64,000 bases of DNA from Bacteroidales bacterium M7 (GCA_001689515.1 LUJR01000010.1:5411-69410); one strand, 5' to 3'; shown: positions 18,158-27,112, counted from the first letter of the stretch. Numbers and translations are program-made. Notes: generated by a model from the sequence alone, not told the origin.

Positions 18158-19258
18158 TCAGCGCGCCACGTAGTTCATCCTGACCTTGCTTACCGAGAGG
18201 TTGCCATCGGCATGACATGTGACACGCACAAGATAGTCACCGGCATCAGGTGAATTTGCCTCGCTCATGGAGTCAAGGGTGAGATGTCGCACACCGCCAA
18301 ACCAACGGTCATCCCACTTGTGCACATGTCCGTAGAAAGCGATGGTAGTGTTCCAGTCAGCAAGCTTCTTTAGGATATAGTAACCCTCCTCGCGGGCATA
18401 GGTGGATGCAAACTCGTTGGAACTTGGACGGAAAACATTGGTATGGGTGAATACAAATGTATGCCGCACATTGATACCATGCGTACGCAGCATCCCGTCC
18501 TCTATGGCATCTATCTGTATCTTGCCGAGCGTACCGTTGGCTGAGTCAAGGAAGATGTACTGGTCATACCATCCTTCTGCCACCTTCACAGTAAACTCAT
18601 AGGTCGACGAGCGGAATATGGTGGTAAATAGCGCCCATCCGTCATGCGTGATGTCATGGTTGCCTACCACGGGAAAAAAAGGATACTGAATATCGTCATC
18701 AGTAAGCATCTCTATGTCATAATCTGCAAGAAGCACCAGCAGAGCATCAAAAGGCATCTCGTCCACATCACCGTACGCCGAGATCTGACCGTCGGCTATG
18801 AGTCTGTCAAGGTCATCATGGGATATGTAGAGCTGAGATTCATCATCATAAAGCGGATGGAAATTCCTGGCTATATAGTTTTCCTTCCCCCTCTCCATGG
18901 AGTGTGCGAGAGTCATGTAATATTCGGCTTTAGTGTCCGCGATATCGCCGAGATGAGCCATAAACAGGTCTCCATGCTCCAAAAACAAGCTCTGCATCTC
19001 ATCCATGCGCCCGGGATCAGTGGTCAGATGGCTGTCAGAACCTACGAGAAACGAATACTCACCCTGCGCATCCTTGACATCAAGACGGCTGTCGTAAGTA
19101 TCCTGATACACCTGAAGGCTCATCTTAACTCGGTCATCCACGCTCGTGGTTCCCACCAGCACACCTGTCGGACTGACCTTGTCACACGAAGATGTCATCA
19201 CCCCTATAACGGCAGCCACCATCAAAGCAGCCGAGCCTCTAAAACTTATATTTGTCAT
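18158..19258 (-). CDS. lipoprotein metallophosphoesterase
   Basis: 366 residues. A lipobox (TSSC, Cys25) marks a lipid-anchored envelope protein. The calcineurin-like metal motifs are all present in order: SDSH near residue 74, GDIAD near 104, GNHD near 199, a FTHTN segment near 280, and GHVH near 310. Such enzymes cleave phosphomonoesters or diesters with two metal ions. The substrate is not evident from sequence. It is the middle gene of the operon with the outer-membrane barrel gene upstream (36-base gap) and the unknown secreted protein downstream (10-base gap), which suggests a shared envelope role. Confidence 0.8.
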   Translation of the reverse strand: MTNISFRGSAALMVAAVIGVMTSSCDKVSPTGVLVGTTSVDDRVKMSLQVYQDTYDSRLDVKDAQGEYSFLVGSDSHLTTDPGRMDEMQSLFLEHGDLFMAHLGDIADTKAEYYMTLAHSMERGKENYIARNFHPLYDDESQLYISHDDLDRLIADGQISAYGDVDEMPFDALLVLLADYDIEMLTDDDIQYPFFPVVGNHDITHDGWALFTTIFRSSTYEFTVKVAEGWYDQYIFLDSANGTLGKIQIDAIEDGMLRTHGINVRHTFVFTHTNVFRPSSNEFASTYAREEGYYILKKLADWNTTIAFYGHVHKWDDRWFGGVRHLTLDSMSEANSPDAGDYLVRVTCHADGNLSVSKVRMNYVAR

Positions 19259-19294
19259 TATCTTATCCTCTGAATTTATACATACTTAAATTTA

Positions 19295-20009
19295 TTACCA
19301 CACATACTTTATGCCGAGCTTGCCCGATGTCTCATATCGGCTTGCAAGCTGGCTCATACTGCCTGCAGGGCGTATATTGAATTGTCCGAAGAGCTGCATC
19401 CTGCGGGGAAGATTGGCTTTGAACGACAGACCCCAGTTGATATTCCAGTTTTTCATCGTAGTTGCGGAAAAACAAGCCGATATTCCACGGATGCTTTCTC
19501 GGCATGACACATAGCTCCGCTCCGAAAGTGAACGTAAATGGCTCAGTGTACGAACTGCCGAGCATGTTATAATTAATAAGCGTCTCACCTATAGTGATGG
19601 CGAAGTGCGAGCCTTCCCAACGGGCGGAAAGATTGTAACACCACTCGTTGGTAGTGGAACGCTGGTAGCGGTTATACATCACTTTGCCTGAAAAATAGAA
19701 ATTGAATTTCCAGACCGGAAGCCGGTACTCACCCTTGCCATAAATGCCGAATTTCTGTTTGTCAAACTGGTACTCAGAGGCACCCATCGCCGACCATCGG
19801 GGCGTGAAGTGACGCTTATATTCTACCGCCGGTCCCATGAAGAAACCTGTGATTATATTTGAGCCGAGAGACATATAGCCTGTGACTTCGTTTTTGTGCG
19901 TACCGTCAAATGCGTCATCGCCCATATAAGTCTGCGCCGAGACGCCGTTGCCATGAGCAGCAAGTGCCAATATTATGCACCCCAAAGCATATCGTGTGAT
20001 TTTTAGCAT
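19295..20009 (-). pseudogene. outer-membrane beta-barrel protein with a frameshift in an A5 run
   Basis: The first frame (20009 down to about 19449) encodes a signal peptide ending VSA, then about 160 residues of alternating amphipathic strands such as FNFYFSGKVMYNRY. The original frame then runs into unrelated sequence, while the neighbouring frame continues with NWNINWGLSFKANLP and ends in GIKYVW, a proper barrel C-terminus with an aromatic last residue. The change occurs at a run of five A on the coding strand (19449-19453); one more A would give 'YDEKNWNINWG' and an intact protein of about 237 residues. It is either a real frameshift, a slippage site, or a sequencing error. It is the first gene of the operon with the metallophosphoesterase. 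Confidence 0.65.
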
Positions 20010-20074
20010 ATTATGTGATTGATTGGTAAGTCAGCACTTATGATACTAATCGTGCCATTTATATCTTGTTAATG

Positions 20075-20082
20075 CAAATTTA
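20075..20082 (-). promoter_or_regulatory. -7 element for the barrel-metallophosphoesterase operon
   Basis: TAAATTTG on the minus strand, an exact TAnnTTTG match, lies 66 bases before the start at 20009. Confidence 0.5.
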
Positions 20083-20116
20083 ATAAATTTAAACGAGCTT
20101 TTCCATGCGAATTGGT

Positions 20117-20124
20117 TAATTTTG
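20117..20124 (+). promoter_or_regulatory. -7 element for the five-gene cluster
   Basis: TAATTTTG on the plus strand lies 127 bases before the kinase start at 20251, back to back with the minus-strand element at 20075. It would leave a leader of about 120 bases. Confidence 0.4.
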
Positions 20125-20250
20125 TCACAATTATACACACCACTCATTTATCGATATTCTTCAATCATTGTTTGAAGCTTCTCTCCTACAACAAAGTCAG
20201 GTAAGCAAGCTCTGCTCTCCAAAGCTACCTTAAACACCTCATATCCAGAC

Positions 20251-21084
20251 ATGAAAATTATTGCTGACAGCAGCTCTACGCGCACCGAATGGGTGCTCGC
20301 CGATGGCGATAAGATTGTGGAGCATGTGTTTACAGAGGGACTAAATCCCTACTTCCAGACCCGCAAGGAAATTTCCCACAGCATACGTCTTAATCTCCCC
20401 GACGCGTTTTTCCGTCGCCGTTGGGAGCATATATATTTCTATGGTGCCGGATGCGCCAATCCCGACCGCAACAAAGTCATGGAGGCTTCGCTCGTGGCGC
20501 AGTTCCGCACACCGGTGACCGTAATGAGCGACCTTCTCGGAGCTGCCCGCGGCTTGTTTATCGACAAACCAGGGCTTCCGTGCATCCTCGGCACAGGCTC
20601 CAACTCCTGCATATATGACGGCGAGGAAATCGTCGACAACGTAAAGTCGCTCGGTTTCATCCTCGGTGACGAAGGCAGCGGAGCCTATATCGGCAAAGCG
20701 TTTTTTGGCGACTGCCTCAAAGGCATCGCCCCCAAGCATGTACGCGACCGCTTCTTTGAAGAGTCAGGTCTGACACCAGAGGAGGTCATGGACAGCGTAT
20801 ATTCCGGACCGTTCCCCAACCGCTGGCTGTCGCAGCAGTCAGCCCGGCTTGCCACAATGCTGGATGACCCCTATGTCTACCAGCTCGTCTACGCTTCTCT
20901 GATGAAATTTTTCACGCGTAACGTGCTTGGTTACCGTAAGAACGACTATTCAGTGTCGCTCGTAGGTTCGGTGGCATGCCTGTACGAGGATATCGTCCGC
21001 AAGATAGCCCAGTCCTACGGAATACATATCGAGCAGATAGTCAAAAGCTCCATGCCCGGACTGATAAAATACCATAATCTATAG
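20251..21084 (+). CDS. BadF/BadG-type sugar kinase (N-acetylglucosamine kinase-like)
   Basis: 277 residues of the ASKHA ATPase fold. The first phosphate loop is DSSSTRTEW (residues 5-13, usually DGGGTKT). Further motifs are LGTGSNSC near residue 117 and LGDEGSGAYIG near 138, the typical BadF/N-acetylglucosamine kinase signature. It likely phosphorylates an amino sugar in the cytoplasm, perhaps GlcNAc or MurNAc released from peptidoglycan. Its stop codon (21082-21084) touches the next start (21085), so translation is coupled. It is the first of five genes that run to 25925. Substrate assignment is inference from the AmpG-like and SpoIID-like neighbours. Confidence 0.8.
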   Translation: MKIIADSSSTRTEWVLADGDKIVEHVFTEGLNPYFQTRKEISHSIRLNLPDAFFRRRWEHIYFYGAGCANPDRNKVMEASLVAQFRTPVTVMSDLLGAARGLFIDKPGLPCILGTGSNSCIYDGEEIVDNVKSLGFILGDEGSGAYIGKAFFGDCLKGIAPKHVRDRFFEESGLTPEEVMDSVYSGPFPNRWLSQQSARLATMLDDPYVYQLVYASLMKFFTRNVLGYRKNDYSVSLVGSVACLYEDIVRKIAQSYGIHIEQIVKSSMPGLIKYHNL

Positions 21085-22356
21085 ATGGACACCCGACATC
21101 TGCTTGACATAGCCGCGATGCCCTGCCATGACGGCATAGTAGAGCTGCAATTACGCCCGGGGCATCTCAGCTGGCTGCCGCTCGGACGCGAACGCATGGC
21201 TTCTGTGCTCAATGACACAGGTGCTATGATGGCATACGCTGATGGAGTCGGAGATCCACATATCGACCTGCAGCCTGGAGCTATAAGAGACGACTTCGAC
21301 TTCGGCCCCGTGGTGTTGATACGCCATGACGCATTCTGCCGCTGCGTCCAGTCATTAGATACAGACCTGCGCGGTGCGGCATTTTATGCACTGCGATTGA
21401 TGATACAGCGTCTCGGCAAAATCGTCCACATACCCGAAGCTCTATATACTTTTGATGCGTCAGCATCATCGACGGGGCAGTTTGACTATGTAGATCCTCG
21501 TAACGCTGCCATACAGGCTGAGATGGAGCAGGTAGCCACCGACCATCTCTCAGCCATAGGCGCGTTGATAAGCCAACCGCAGGTGAGCCAAGTCAATATC
21601 GACGAGGGATTTTTCCCTGTCGAAGTCTCAGTAGTCATCCCTGTGCGTAACCGTGTCTCGACTATACGCGATGCCGTGCTCAGCGCGTTGTCGCAGTCAC
21701 TTGACTGCACCATGAATGTGCTTGTGGTTGACAACCACAGCTCCGACGGCACATCGCAGGTGCTGGCAGAGCTTGCAGCGTCACATCCACGGCTCAAGGT
21801 CATAGTGCCGGAGTGTCATCATCTCGGCATCGGAGGATGCTGGAACCGCGCCATTGACGATGCCGCATGCGGACGCTTTGCCGTACAACTTGACAGCGAT
21901 GACATCTATTCGGGTGCCGACACACTGCAACGCATAGTCGACACTTTCCGCCGTGAGCAATGCGCCATGGTGGTGGGAGCTTACCGCCTGACCGACTTCG
22001 ACCTCAACACCATCCCCCCGGGGCTCATAGACCACAAGGAATGGACCGAACTTAACGGACGCAACAACCTGCTACGCGTCAACGGAATGGGTGCACCTCG
22101 CGCATTCCTCACCCGCATAGCCCGTGAACTGCATTTCCCCAATGTGTCATACGGCGAGGACTACGCTATGGCTCTGCGCATATCCCGCTCCTATCATATC
22201 GGCAGGATATATGACGAACTGTATCTGTGCCGCCGCTGGCAAGGCAACTCTGACGCACAGCTTGACCGTGCGACCCTCAACCGCTACAACTCCTACAAGG
22301 ATTTTCTGCGCACCGCCGAACTTGAAGCCCGCATACTCATAAACTCGCAGTCATGA
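21085..22356 (+). CDS. GT2 family glycosyltransferase with extra N-terminal half-domain
   Basis: 423 residues. Residues 182-400 are a complete GT-A glycosyltransferase: VSVVIPVRNR, VVDNHSSDGTS, the DxD-like QLDSDD near residue 272, and a likely catalytic GEDYAMALRISR. The first 150 residues resemble the rear half of a second GT2 domain (GPVVLIRHDAF, LRLMIQRLGKIVHIPEALYTF), as if one of two tandem domains had lost its nucleotide-binding part. No signal peptide or membrane segment is visible, so it acts in the cytoplasm or at the inner face of the membrane. It begins directly after the kinase and its stop overlaps the next start (ATGA, 22353-22356). The acceptor is unknown. Confidence 0.75.
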   Translation: MDTRHLLDIAAMPCHDGIVELQLRPGHLSWLPLGRERMASVLNDTGAMMAYADGVGDPHIDLQPGAIRDDFDFGPVVLIRHDAFCRCVQSLDTDLRGAAFYALRLMIQRLGKIVHIPEALYTFDASASSTGQFDYVDPRNAAIQAEMEQVATDHLSAIGALISQPQVSQVNIDEGFFPVEVSVVIPVRNRVSTIRDAVLSALSQSLDCTMNVLVVDNHSSDGTSQVLAELAASHPRLKVIVPECHHLGIGGCWNRAIDDAACGRFAVQLDSDDIYSGADTLQRIVDTFRREQCAMVVGAYRLTDFDLNTIPPGLIDHKEWTELNGRNNLLRVNGMGAPRAFLTRIARELHFPNVSYGEDYAMALRISRSYHIGRIYDELYLCRRWQGNSDAQLDRATLNRYNSYKDFLRTAELEARILINSQS

Positions 22357-23315
22357 CCACGTGTGCCGACAATCTGTTGTCACGAGTAGACAGCATGTTC
22401 ACCGAGCAGCTCGCCACCTGGCATGATGCCGAAGAAAGATACCGACGCATGCGCCATGCCATGAAGCGTAGCATCACTCTGCCCGGCGGTACGTTTGAAC
22501 TGATACACCTGCCTGACCGCGCGGTCAGCACTTGTGCGCGCACCGACTCGCGATCCATTGCGGAGCGTCCCTGTTTCCTGTGTGAGACCAACCGCCCAGA
22601 GGTGCAACTCAGATTGCCATTGGAAGGAAGCGGACTTGAAATCCTCGTCAATCCATTCCCCATATATGGCAGGCATCTGACCATCCCGTCGCTCAGCCAC
22701 ACGCCACAGGCTTACTCCAAGCATCTGCTTGAACAGATGCTTGCAATAGCTCACGGATTGAAGGAGTACACAGTGTTTTACAACGGTCCGCACAGCGGAG
22801 CATCCGCGCCTGACCATCTGCATCTACAGGCTGTCAACACCACCGAAATGCCACAGATACTGCATGGCACTACTGACAGCGACTGCCGCATACTGAAATC
22901 CGACGGGGAAACGAGACTCTATTTCCATCCGTATCTGACCACCCGACCTGTGACCGTATCGGGTACTAACTCCGGCAAAATGGCAGACATGATGCTCAGC
23001 GCACTGTCACTGCTGCCCGTGCACCCTGGCGAAACCGAACCGAGGCTCAATCTCTACGCCACACCCATTCCCGGAAGCGACAAGACGGCATTGATAGCCA
23101 TACTGCGTGATCGCCACCGTCCTACATGTTATGGCGATGACGGCATGATATTCAGTCCCGGTGCCATCGATATGGGCGGACGAATCGTATTGCCACGCAA
23201 AAGCGATTTTGAGACGCTGACAGCCGACCAGCTCCAATACATGCTGTCAGAAGTCCTACTCCCCGAAGAAACCTATAACCGCTTCATACTTGACTGCATA
23301 AGCCATCCGTTATGA
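22353..23315 (+). CDS. DUF4922 protein, GalT/GDP-galactose phosphorylase-like
   Basis: 320 residues. CFLCETNRP near residue 73 resembles a metal or structural cysteine pair. NPFPIYGRHLTIPS (about 103-116) and the HLHLQ in SAPDHLHLQA (near residue 155) match the GalT/HIT superfamily phosphorylase signature, in which the second His is the nucleophile. The family is annotated as DUF4922, so nucleotidyl transfer to or from a sugar phosphate is expected by homology but not shown. Together with the upstream kinase it could turn a salvaged sugar into an NDP-sugar. Both ends overlap neighbouring genes by four bases (ATGA at 22353 and 23312), showing tight translational coupling. Confidence 0.7.
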   Translation: MTTCADNLLSRVDSMFTEQLATWHDAEERYRRMRHAMKRSITLPGGTFELIHLPDRAVSTCARTDSRSIAERPCFLCETNRPEVQLRLPLEGSGLEILVNPFPIYGRHLTIPSLSHTPQAYSKHLLEQMLAIAHGLKEYTVFYNGPHSGASAPDHLHLQAVNTTEMPQILHGTTDSDCRILKSDGETRLYFHPYLTTRPVTVSGTNSGKMADMMLSALSLLPVHPGETEPRLNLYATPIPGSDKTALIAILRDRHRPTCYGDDGMIFSPGAIDMGGRIVLPRKSDFETLTADQLQYMLSEVLLPEETYNRFILDCISHPL

Positions 23316-24622
23316 CCGACATAACCCTGCGCGTGGGCTTACTCTGCGCTCCGACCATCACCGTGGAATTTCACGGCGGCTACACCGACTCCGACGGTCA
23401 TCCTGCCGACGGCATCATGACATTTGGCATTAAAGATGTCGGAAGACGCTTCACCGCCGCGACCACTCAATCATACGCCATCGTACACGATGTGGTCATA
23501 GGCATCGGTTTCCATTGGGAGCAGAAACTCGACCTCTCATATTCAGGAGATTTTGAACTGCTTGCCGAGGGTGATGCAAACCTGCGAATCGTCAATATCG
23601 TCAGCATCGAGGAATACCTCTGCAGCGTCATCTCATCAGAAATGAGCGCGACAGCCTCCCCTGCCCTCCTTGAAGCCCATGCCGTCATCTCCCGCTCATG
23701 GGTACTCGCCCAGATCAAATCCCACACATCTGTAGGGACATGCCGTGGCATGTCCGCAACCACACACGCAGCCGACCCACAAGAAATCATCCGCTGGTGG
23801 GACCGTGAAGATCACGACACATTTGATGTATGCGCCGACGATCATTGCCAACGCTACCAGGGGCTCTCACAAGCCCGCAATCCACGTGTCGTGGATGCCA
23901 TCGAAGCCACACGCGGCATGGTGCTGACCGACAGCAACGGCACTCTTGTAGATGCCCGCTTCTCAAAATGCTGCGGCGGAGCCACCGAACTGTTCGGCAC
24001 ATGCTGGAGCGAGCATGAGCACCACGAGTGCCTGAAAGCCTTCGCCGACAGTCCTCACCCTGACAACCTGCCCGATCTCTGCAACGAAACCGAAGCTGCC
24101 AAGTGGATTGAGTCTCGTCCTGATGCCTTCTGTGCCAATCCGACTCCAGAAATTCTGAGTCAGATACTCAAAGACTACGATCAACTGACGGCTGACTTCT
24201 ACCGCTGGACGGTGACATGGGATGCAGAATCTCTGAGCGAAAACATACGCCGACGTCTATCCGAGGTCAGCATAGGGCGCATACGCCGCATAGAACCTCT
24301 CAAACGAGGGACATCAGGCCGCATAGAGCGGCTGCGCCTGATAGGCTCTGACGGCGAAGCGGTCATTGGCAAGGAACTGCTCATACGCAAGGTGCTATCC
24401 GAAAGCCATCTCTACAGCTCCGCATTCACCGTGCATTATGAAGACATGGATGCCGACGGCTACCCCTCACGCATCATACTCCACGGAGCGGGCTGGGGAC
24501 ACGGAGTAGGACTCTGCCAGATAGGCGCAGCCGTCATGGGCGAGCAGGGTTACACCTCCGCGCAGATACTCTCTCATTACTTTCCTGGCTCTAATTTAAC
24601 CAAGGCATTTGAAATCTTATAA
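23312..24622 (+). CDS. SpoIID/LytB domain protein without signal peptide
   Basis: 436 residues. The N-terminal SpoIID core is clear (SIEEYLCSVISSEM, followed by EAHAVISRSWVLAQ, near residues 100-135) and the C-terminal part holds GWGHGVGLCQIGA and ILSHYFPG (near 395-430). SpoIID proteins are lytic transglycosylases or amidase enhancers acting on peptidoglycan glycan strands. Unusually, the start MTDITLRVGLL shows no signal peptide and the gene overlaps its upstream neighbour, so export is not evident. About 200 residues of unassigned sequence separate the two conserved parts. Residues 141-148 are encoded by a copy of the dispersed palindromic repeat (23731-23756) read in frame. Confidence 0.8.
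   Translation: MTDITLRVGLLCAPTITVEFHGGYTDSDGHPADGIMTFGIKDVGRRFTAATTQSYAIVHDVVIGIGFHWEQKLDLSYSGDFELLAEGDANLRIVNIVSIEEYLCSVISSEMSATASPALLEAHAVISRSWVLAQIKSHTSVGTCRGMSATTHAADPQEIIRWWDREDHDTFDVCADDHCQRYQGLSQARNPRVVDAIEATRGMVLTDSNGTLVDARFSKCCGGATELFGTCWSEHEHHECLKAFADSPHPDNLPDLCNETEAAKWIESRPDAFCANPTPEILSQILKDYDQLTADFYRWTVTWDAESLSENIRRRLSEVSIGRIRRIEPLKRGTSGRIERLRLIGSDGEAVIGKELLIRKVLSESHLYSSAFTVHYEDMDADGYPSRIILHGAGWGHGVGLCQIGAAVMGEQGYTSAQILSHYFPGSNLTKAFEIL
23731..23756. repeat. solo REP-like palindrome inside a coding sequence
   Basis: The full palindromic unit with its TGTAG lead (core 23736-23755, GGACATGCC plus mirror) lies in frame within the SpoIID-like gene and encodes VGTCRGMS. The same unit occurs as inverted pairs in intergenic regions at 25956, 51711, 55360 and 56385. 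Confidence 0.8.
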
Positions 24623-24662
24623 GTCTTATAAGAATTTATAATTACATTATCTCATAAAAGCT

Positions 24663-25925
24663 ATGTCACAGAAACCTGCCCTCTGGGTCCCGTCGCTTTT
24701 CTTTGCCGAAGGCATCCCCTATGTAGTGGTGATGACTGTGGCAGTGATAATGTATAAGTGCCTCGGCATATCCAATACCGACATCGCTCTCTACACGGCG
24801 TGGCTATATCTGCCATGGGTGATAAAACCTTTCTGGAGCCCGTTTGTCGACATCTTCGGCACCAAACGTCGTTGGATTCTCTGTATGCAGTGGGCGATAG
24901 CGGCATCACTGGCTGCCGTGGCACTGACTGTCCCTGCCGCTGGATTTTTTAGGCTGACACTGGGATGCTTCTGGCTGATGGCATTCCTGTCGGCAACGCA
25001 TGACATCGCAGCCGACGGATTCTACATGCTCGGGCTTTCGGAGCGCAACCAGTCGCTTTGGGTAGGCATCCGCACCCTCTTCTACCGCCTCGCCATGATA
25101 GCCGGACAGGGAGGCGTAGTGGTGATGGCTGGATACATCTCCAAATACCATCCAGAGGCAGTGGCGTGGCAGTGGTCCATGGCTGTCCTGTCAGGTCTGT
25201 TTGCTCTGCTTGCCCTTTGGCACTCTTTCGTGCTGCCACGCTGCCGTGATGACCATAACGAAAGAGCGCACCGCTCCGTATCAGACATACTGCATGAGTT
25301 TTGGGACACGATAGCCTCGTTTTTCGTCAAACCTGGCATAGTTGGAGCTCTGCTGTTCATGCTTCTCTACCGTTTCCCTGAGGCACAGTTGGTCAAACTG
25401 ATAGGTCCCTTCCTGCTTGACACCCGTGAAGCCGGAGGTATGGCACTTGATACCGAACTCGTCGGATTTGCCTACGGCACAGTGGGCGTGATAGCCCTGA
25501 TTGTCGGCGGAATATCAGGCGGATGGCTCGTATCGGTCTACGGATTGCGGCGATGCCTCATGCCCATGGCATGGAGCATGTCGCTGACATGCCTGACATT
25601 CGTCTATCTCAGTTTCGCTACCGACTCGTCGCTATGGATGGTCAACATCTGCGTGGCTATAGAGCAATTCGGCTACGGATTCGGCACCACTGCCTATACC
25701 CTCTACCTCATCCACTTCGCCCACGGCTCACGCAGCACATCCCACTACGCCATAGCCACCGGCATCATGGCACTCGGCATGATGCTCCCTGGCATGGTCT
25801 CCGGCTGGATAGAAGAACTCGTAGGCTACCGCACCTTCTTCATCTACACCTCCCTCTGCTGCATCATCACCATCGCCGTCTCAGCCATAGTCCGCCGCGG
25901 CATAACCCCCGCCTCCCGCGACTGA
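24663..25925 (+). CDS. AmpG-like MFS permease
   Basis: 420 residues with about 12 hydrophobic segments. The beginning (LFFAEGIPYVVVMTVAVIMY, then WLYLPWVIKPFWSPFVD) and the ATHDIAADGF segment near residue 118 match the AmpG subgroup of the major facilitator superfamily, which imports anhydro-muropeptides or related peptidoglycan fragments. It follows the SpoIID-like gene by 40 bases with no terminator, so it is probably the last gene of the operon begun at 20251. Its position supports a peptidoglycan recycling role for the cluster. A REP-like pair and a bidirectional terminator follow. Confidence 0.8.
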   Translation: MSQKPALWVPSLFFAEGIPYVVVMTVAVIMYKCLGISNTDIALYTAWLYLPWVIKPFWSPFVDIFGTKRRWILCMQWAIAASLAAVALTVPAAGFFRLTLGCFWLMAFLSATHDIAADGFYMLGLSERNQSLWVGIRTLFYRLAMIAGQGGVVVMAGYISKYHPEAVAWQWSMAVLSGLFALLALWHSFVLPRCRDDHNERAHRSVSDILHEFWDTIASFFVKPGIVGALLFMLLYRFPEAQLVKLIGPFLLDTREAGGMALDTELVGFAYGTVGVIALIVGGISGGWLVSVYGLRRCLMPMAWSMSLTCLTFVYLSFATDSSLWMVNICVAIEQFGYGFGTTAYTLYLIHFAHGSRSTSHYAIATGIMALGMMLPGMVSGWIEELVGYRTFFIYTSLCCIITIAVSAIVRRGITPASRD

Positions 25926-25955
25926 CACCCAAGTCCCATGATCTGACCTATATAT

Positions 25956-26037
25956 TGTAGGGACATGCCGTGGCATGTCCGAATTCCCAAATATGCACAC
26001 GCCTGATGTGACGGACATGCCACGGCATGTCCCTACG
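25956..26037. repeat. REPIN-like inverted pair of palindromes
   Basis: Left unit 25956-25980 and right unit 26013-26037 are inverted copies, each a near-perfect palindrome (GGACATGCC-GT-GGCATGTCC) with TGTAG on the outer side; the spacer is about 32 bases. It lies between convergent genes and is the clearest copy of the family. Confidence 0.85.
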
Positions 26038-26043
26038 ACAATA

Positions 26044-26083
26044 AAAAAGTCCCGCCGGACGATGCTCGGAGGGACTTTTTTAT
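26044..26083. terminator. bidirectional terminator
   Basis: Stem 26044-26053 with 26071-26080 (AAAAAGTCCC and its complement) carries A and T runs on its outer sides. It serves the permease gene (+) and mdh (-). Confidence 0.8.
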
Positions 26084-26098
26084 TGTTGACTATGCTGG

Positions 26099-27112
26099 TT
26101 AGCAGGTCTTTGCGTCAAGGTTGGGATTGATTTTGCCCCAGTCAGCGATGGGAGGCATGACACCCATGGCGATTACTTCGTCACGGAGGGTGCAGAGGTG
26201 CTGATAGCTCTTCTCGAGGTCAGCCTCCTCGGCGGGAGTACCCTTGACAGGAGTGCAGGTGACACCATCCTTGGTGACTGTGGTCTCCATAGCCATCATA
26301 ATGTGGCTGAAACGGTCGTTGTTAACGTATGTGCCTACGGGCCAGCGGAAAGGTTTGCCGCCCATGGCTGCTGCAATCATCTCTATGGAGAGATATGCCG
26401 GGCTTTGGAACGAGCTGCGTCCGCGGAGGTCAATAATATTCTTGCCGCCCTGGATGACACGCACCTTCATGGCTTCCCATTCACCGTCAGGCAGCACCTC
26501 AGTGCCGATGATTTCGGTCAGAGGCTTGCCATCGACCTTGGTGGTGGAGGCATATACTGCCATCTGTTCGCCATGACCGCCATATGTACGTGAGTTGACC
26601 ACTTCGTCAGCAGGAATCTTGAACCACTTAGAGAGTTCGTTGCGCAGACGTGTGCTGTCAAGAGCTGCCAGTGTAGACACCTGCGAAGGTTTCAGACCAG
26701 AGTAAAGCAGGGTGATCAGACCGGTGATGTCGGCAGGATTGAAGATAACGACGATGTGCTTTACGTCGGGGCAATACTGCTTGACATCCTTGCCAAACTG
26801 CTCTGCGATGGCTGCATTGCCCTTGAGAAGATCCTCGCGGGTCATGCCAGCCTTACGGGCAGCACCGCCTGAATTGACTATATATTTGGCATCCTTGAGA
26901 GCCACGGCGATATCATCGGTAAAGGTCAGGTTGAGACCCTCGAAACCGCACTGCCACAGCTCCTCGGCAACGCCTTCAAGACCCTTGACATAGGGGTCAT
27001 AAAGACAGATGTTAGGAGTAAGACCCATCATGATGGCTGTCTGAGCCATGTTGCTGCCGATCATACCGGCAGCACCGATGATGACCAGCTTGTCATTTGT
27101 AAGATAATTCAT
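26099..27112 (-). CDS. mdh: malate dehydrogenase
   Basis: 337 residues. The NAD-binding loop GAAGMIGSNM is at residues 13-22. The substrate-binding loop arginine lies in ARKAGMTRED, and the catalytic histidine in TYGGHGEQM near residue 189. The sequence matches the Bacteroides-type malate dehydrogenase, which is somewhat longer than the E. coli enzyme. It interconverts malate and oxaloacetate in the reductive branch leading to succinate and propionate, central to fermentation in this group. It is monocistronic between a terminator and dacB, which lies 73 bases upstream on the same strand. Confidence 0.93.
   Translation of the reverse strand: MNYLTNDKLVIIGAAGMIGSNMAQTAIMMGLTPNICLYDPYVKGLEGVAEELWQCGFEGLNLTFTDDIAVALKDAKYIVNSGGAARKAGMTREDLLKGNAAIAEQFGKDVKQYCPDVKHIVVIFNPADITGLITLLYSGLKPSQVSTLAALDSTRLRNELSKWFKIPADEVVNSRTYGGHGEQMAVYASTTKVDGKPLTEIIGTEVLPDGEWEAMKVRVIQGGKNIIDLRGRSSFQSPAYLSIEMIAAAMGGKPFRWPVGTYVNNDRFSHIMMAMETTVTKDGVTCTPVKGTPAEEADLEKSYQHLCTLRDEVIAMGVMPPIADWGKINPNLDAKTC

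Noticed and set aside
18644..19273. 209-codon plus-strand frame
   Set aside because: Antisense to the metallophosphoesterase gene.
25956..26037. CRISPR array
   Set aside because: The palindromic units occur as single inverted pairs, not as regularly spaced direct repeats, and no cas gene is present.
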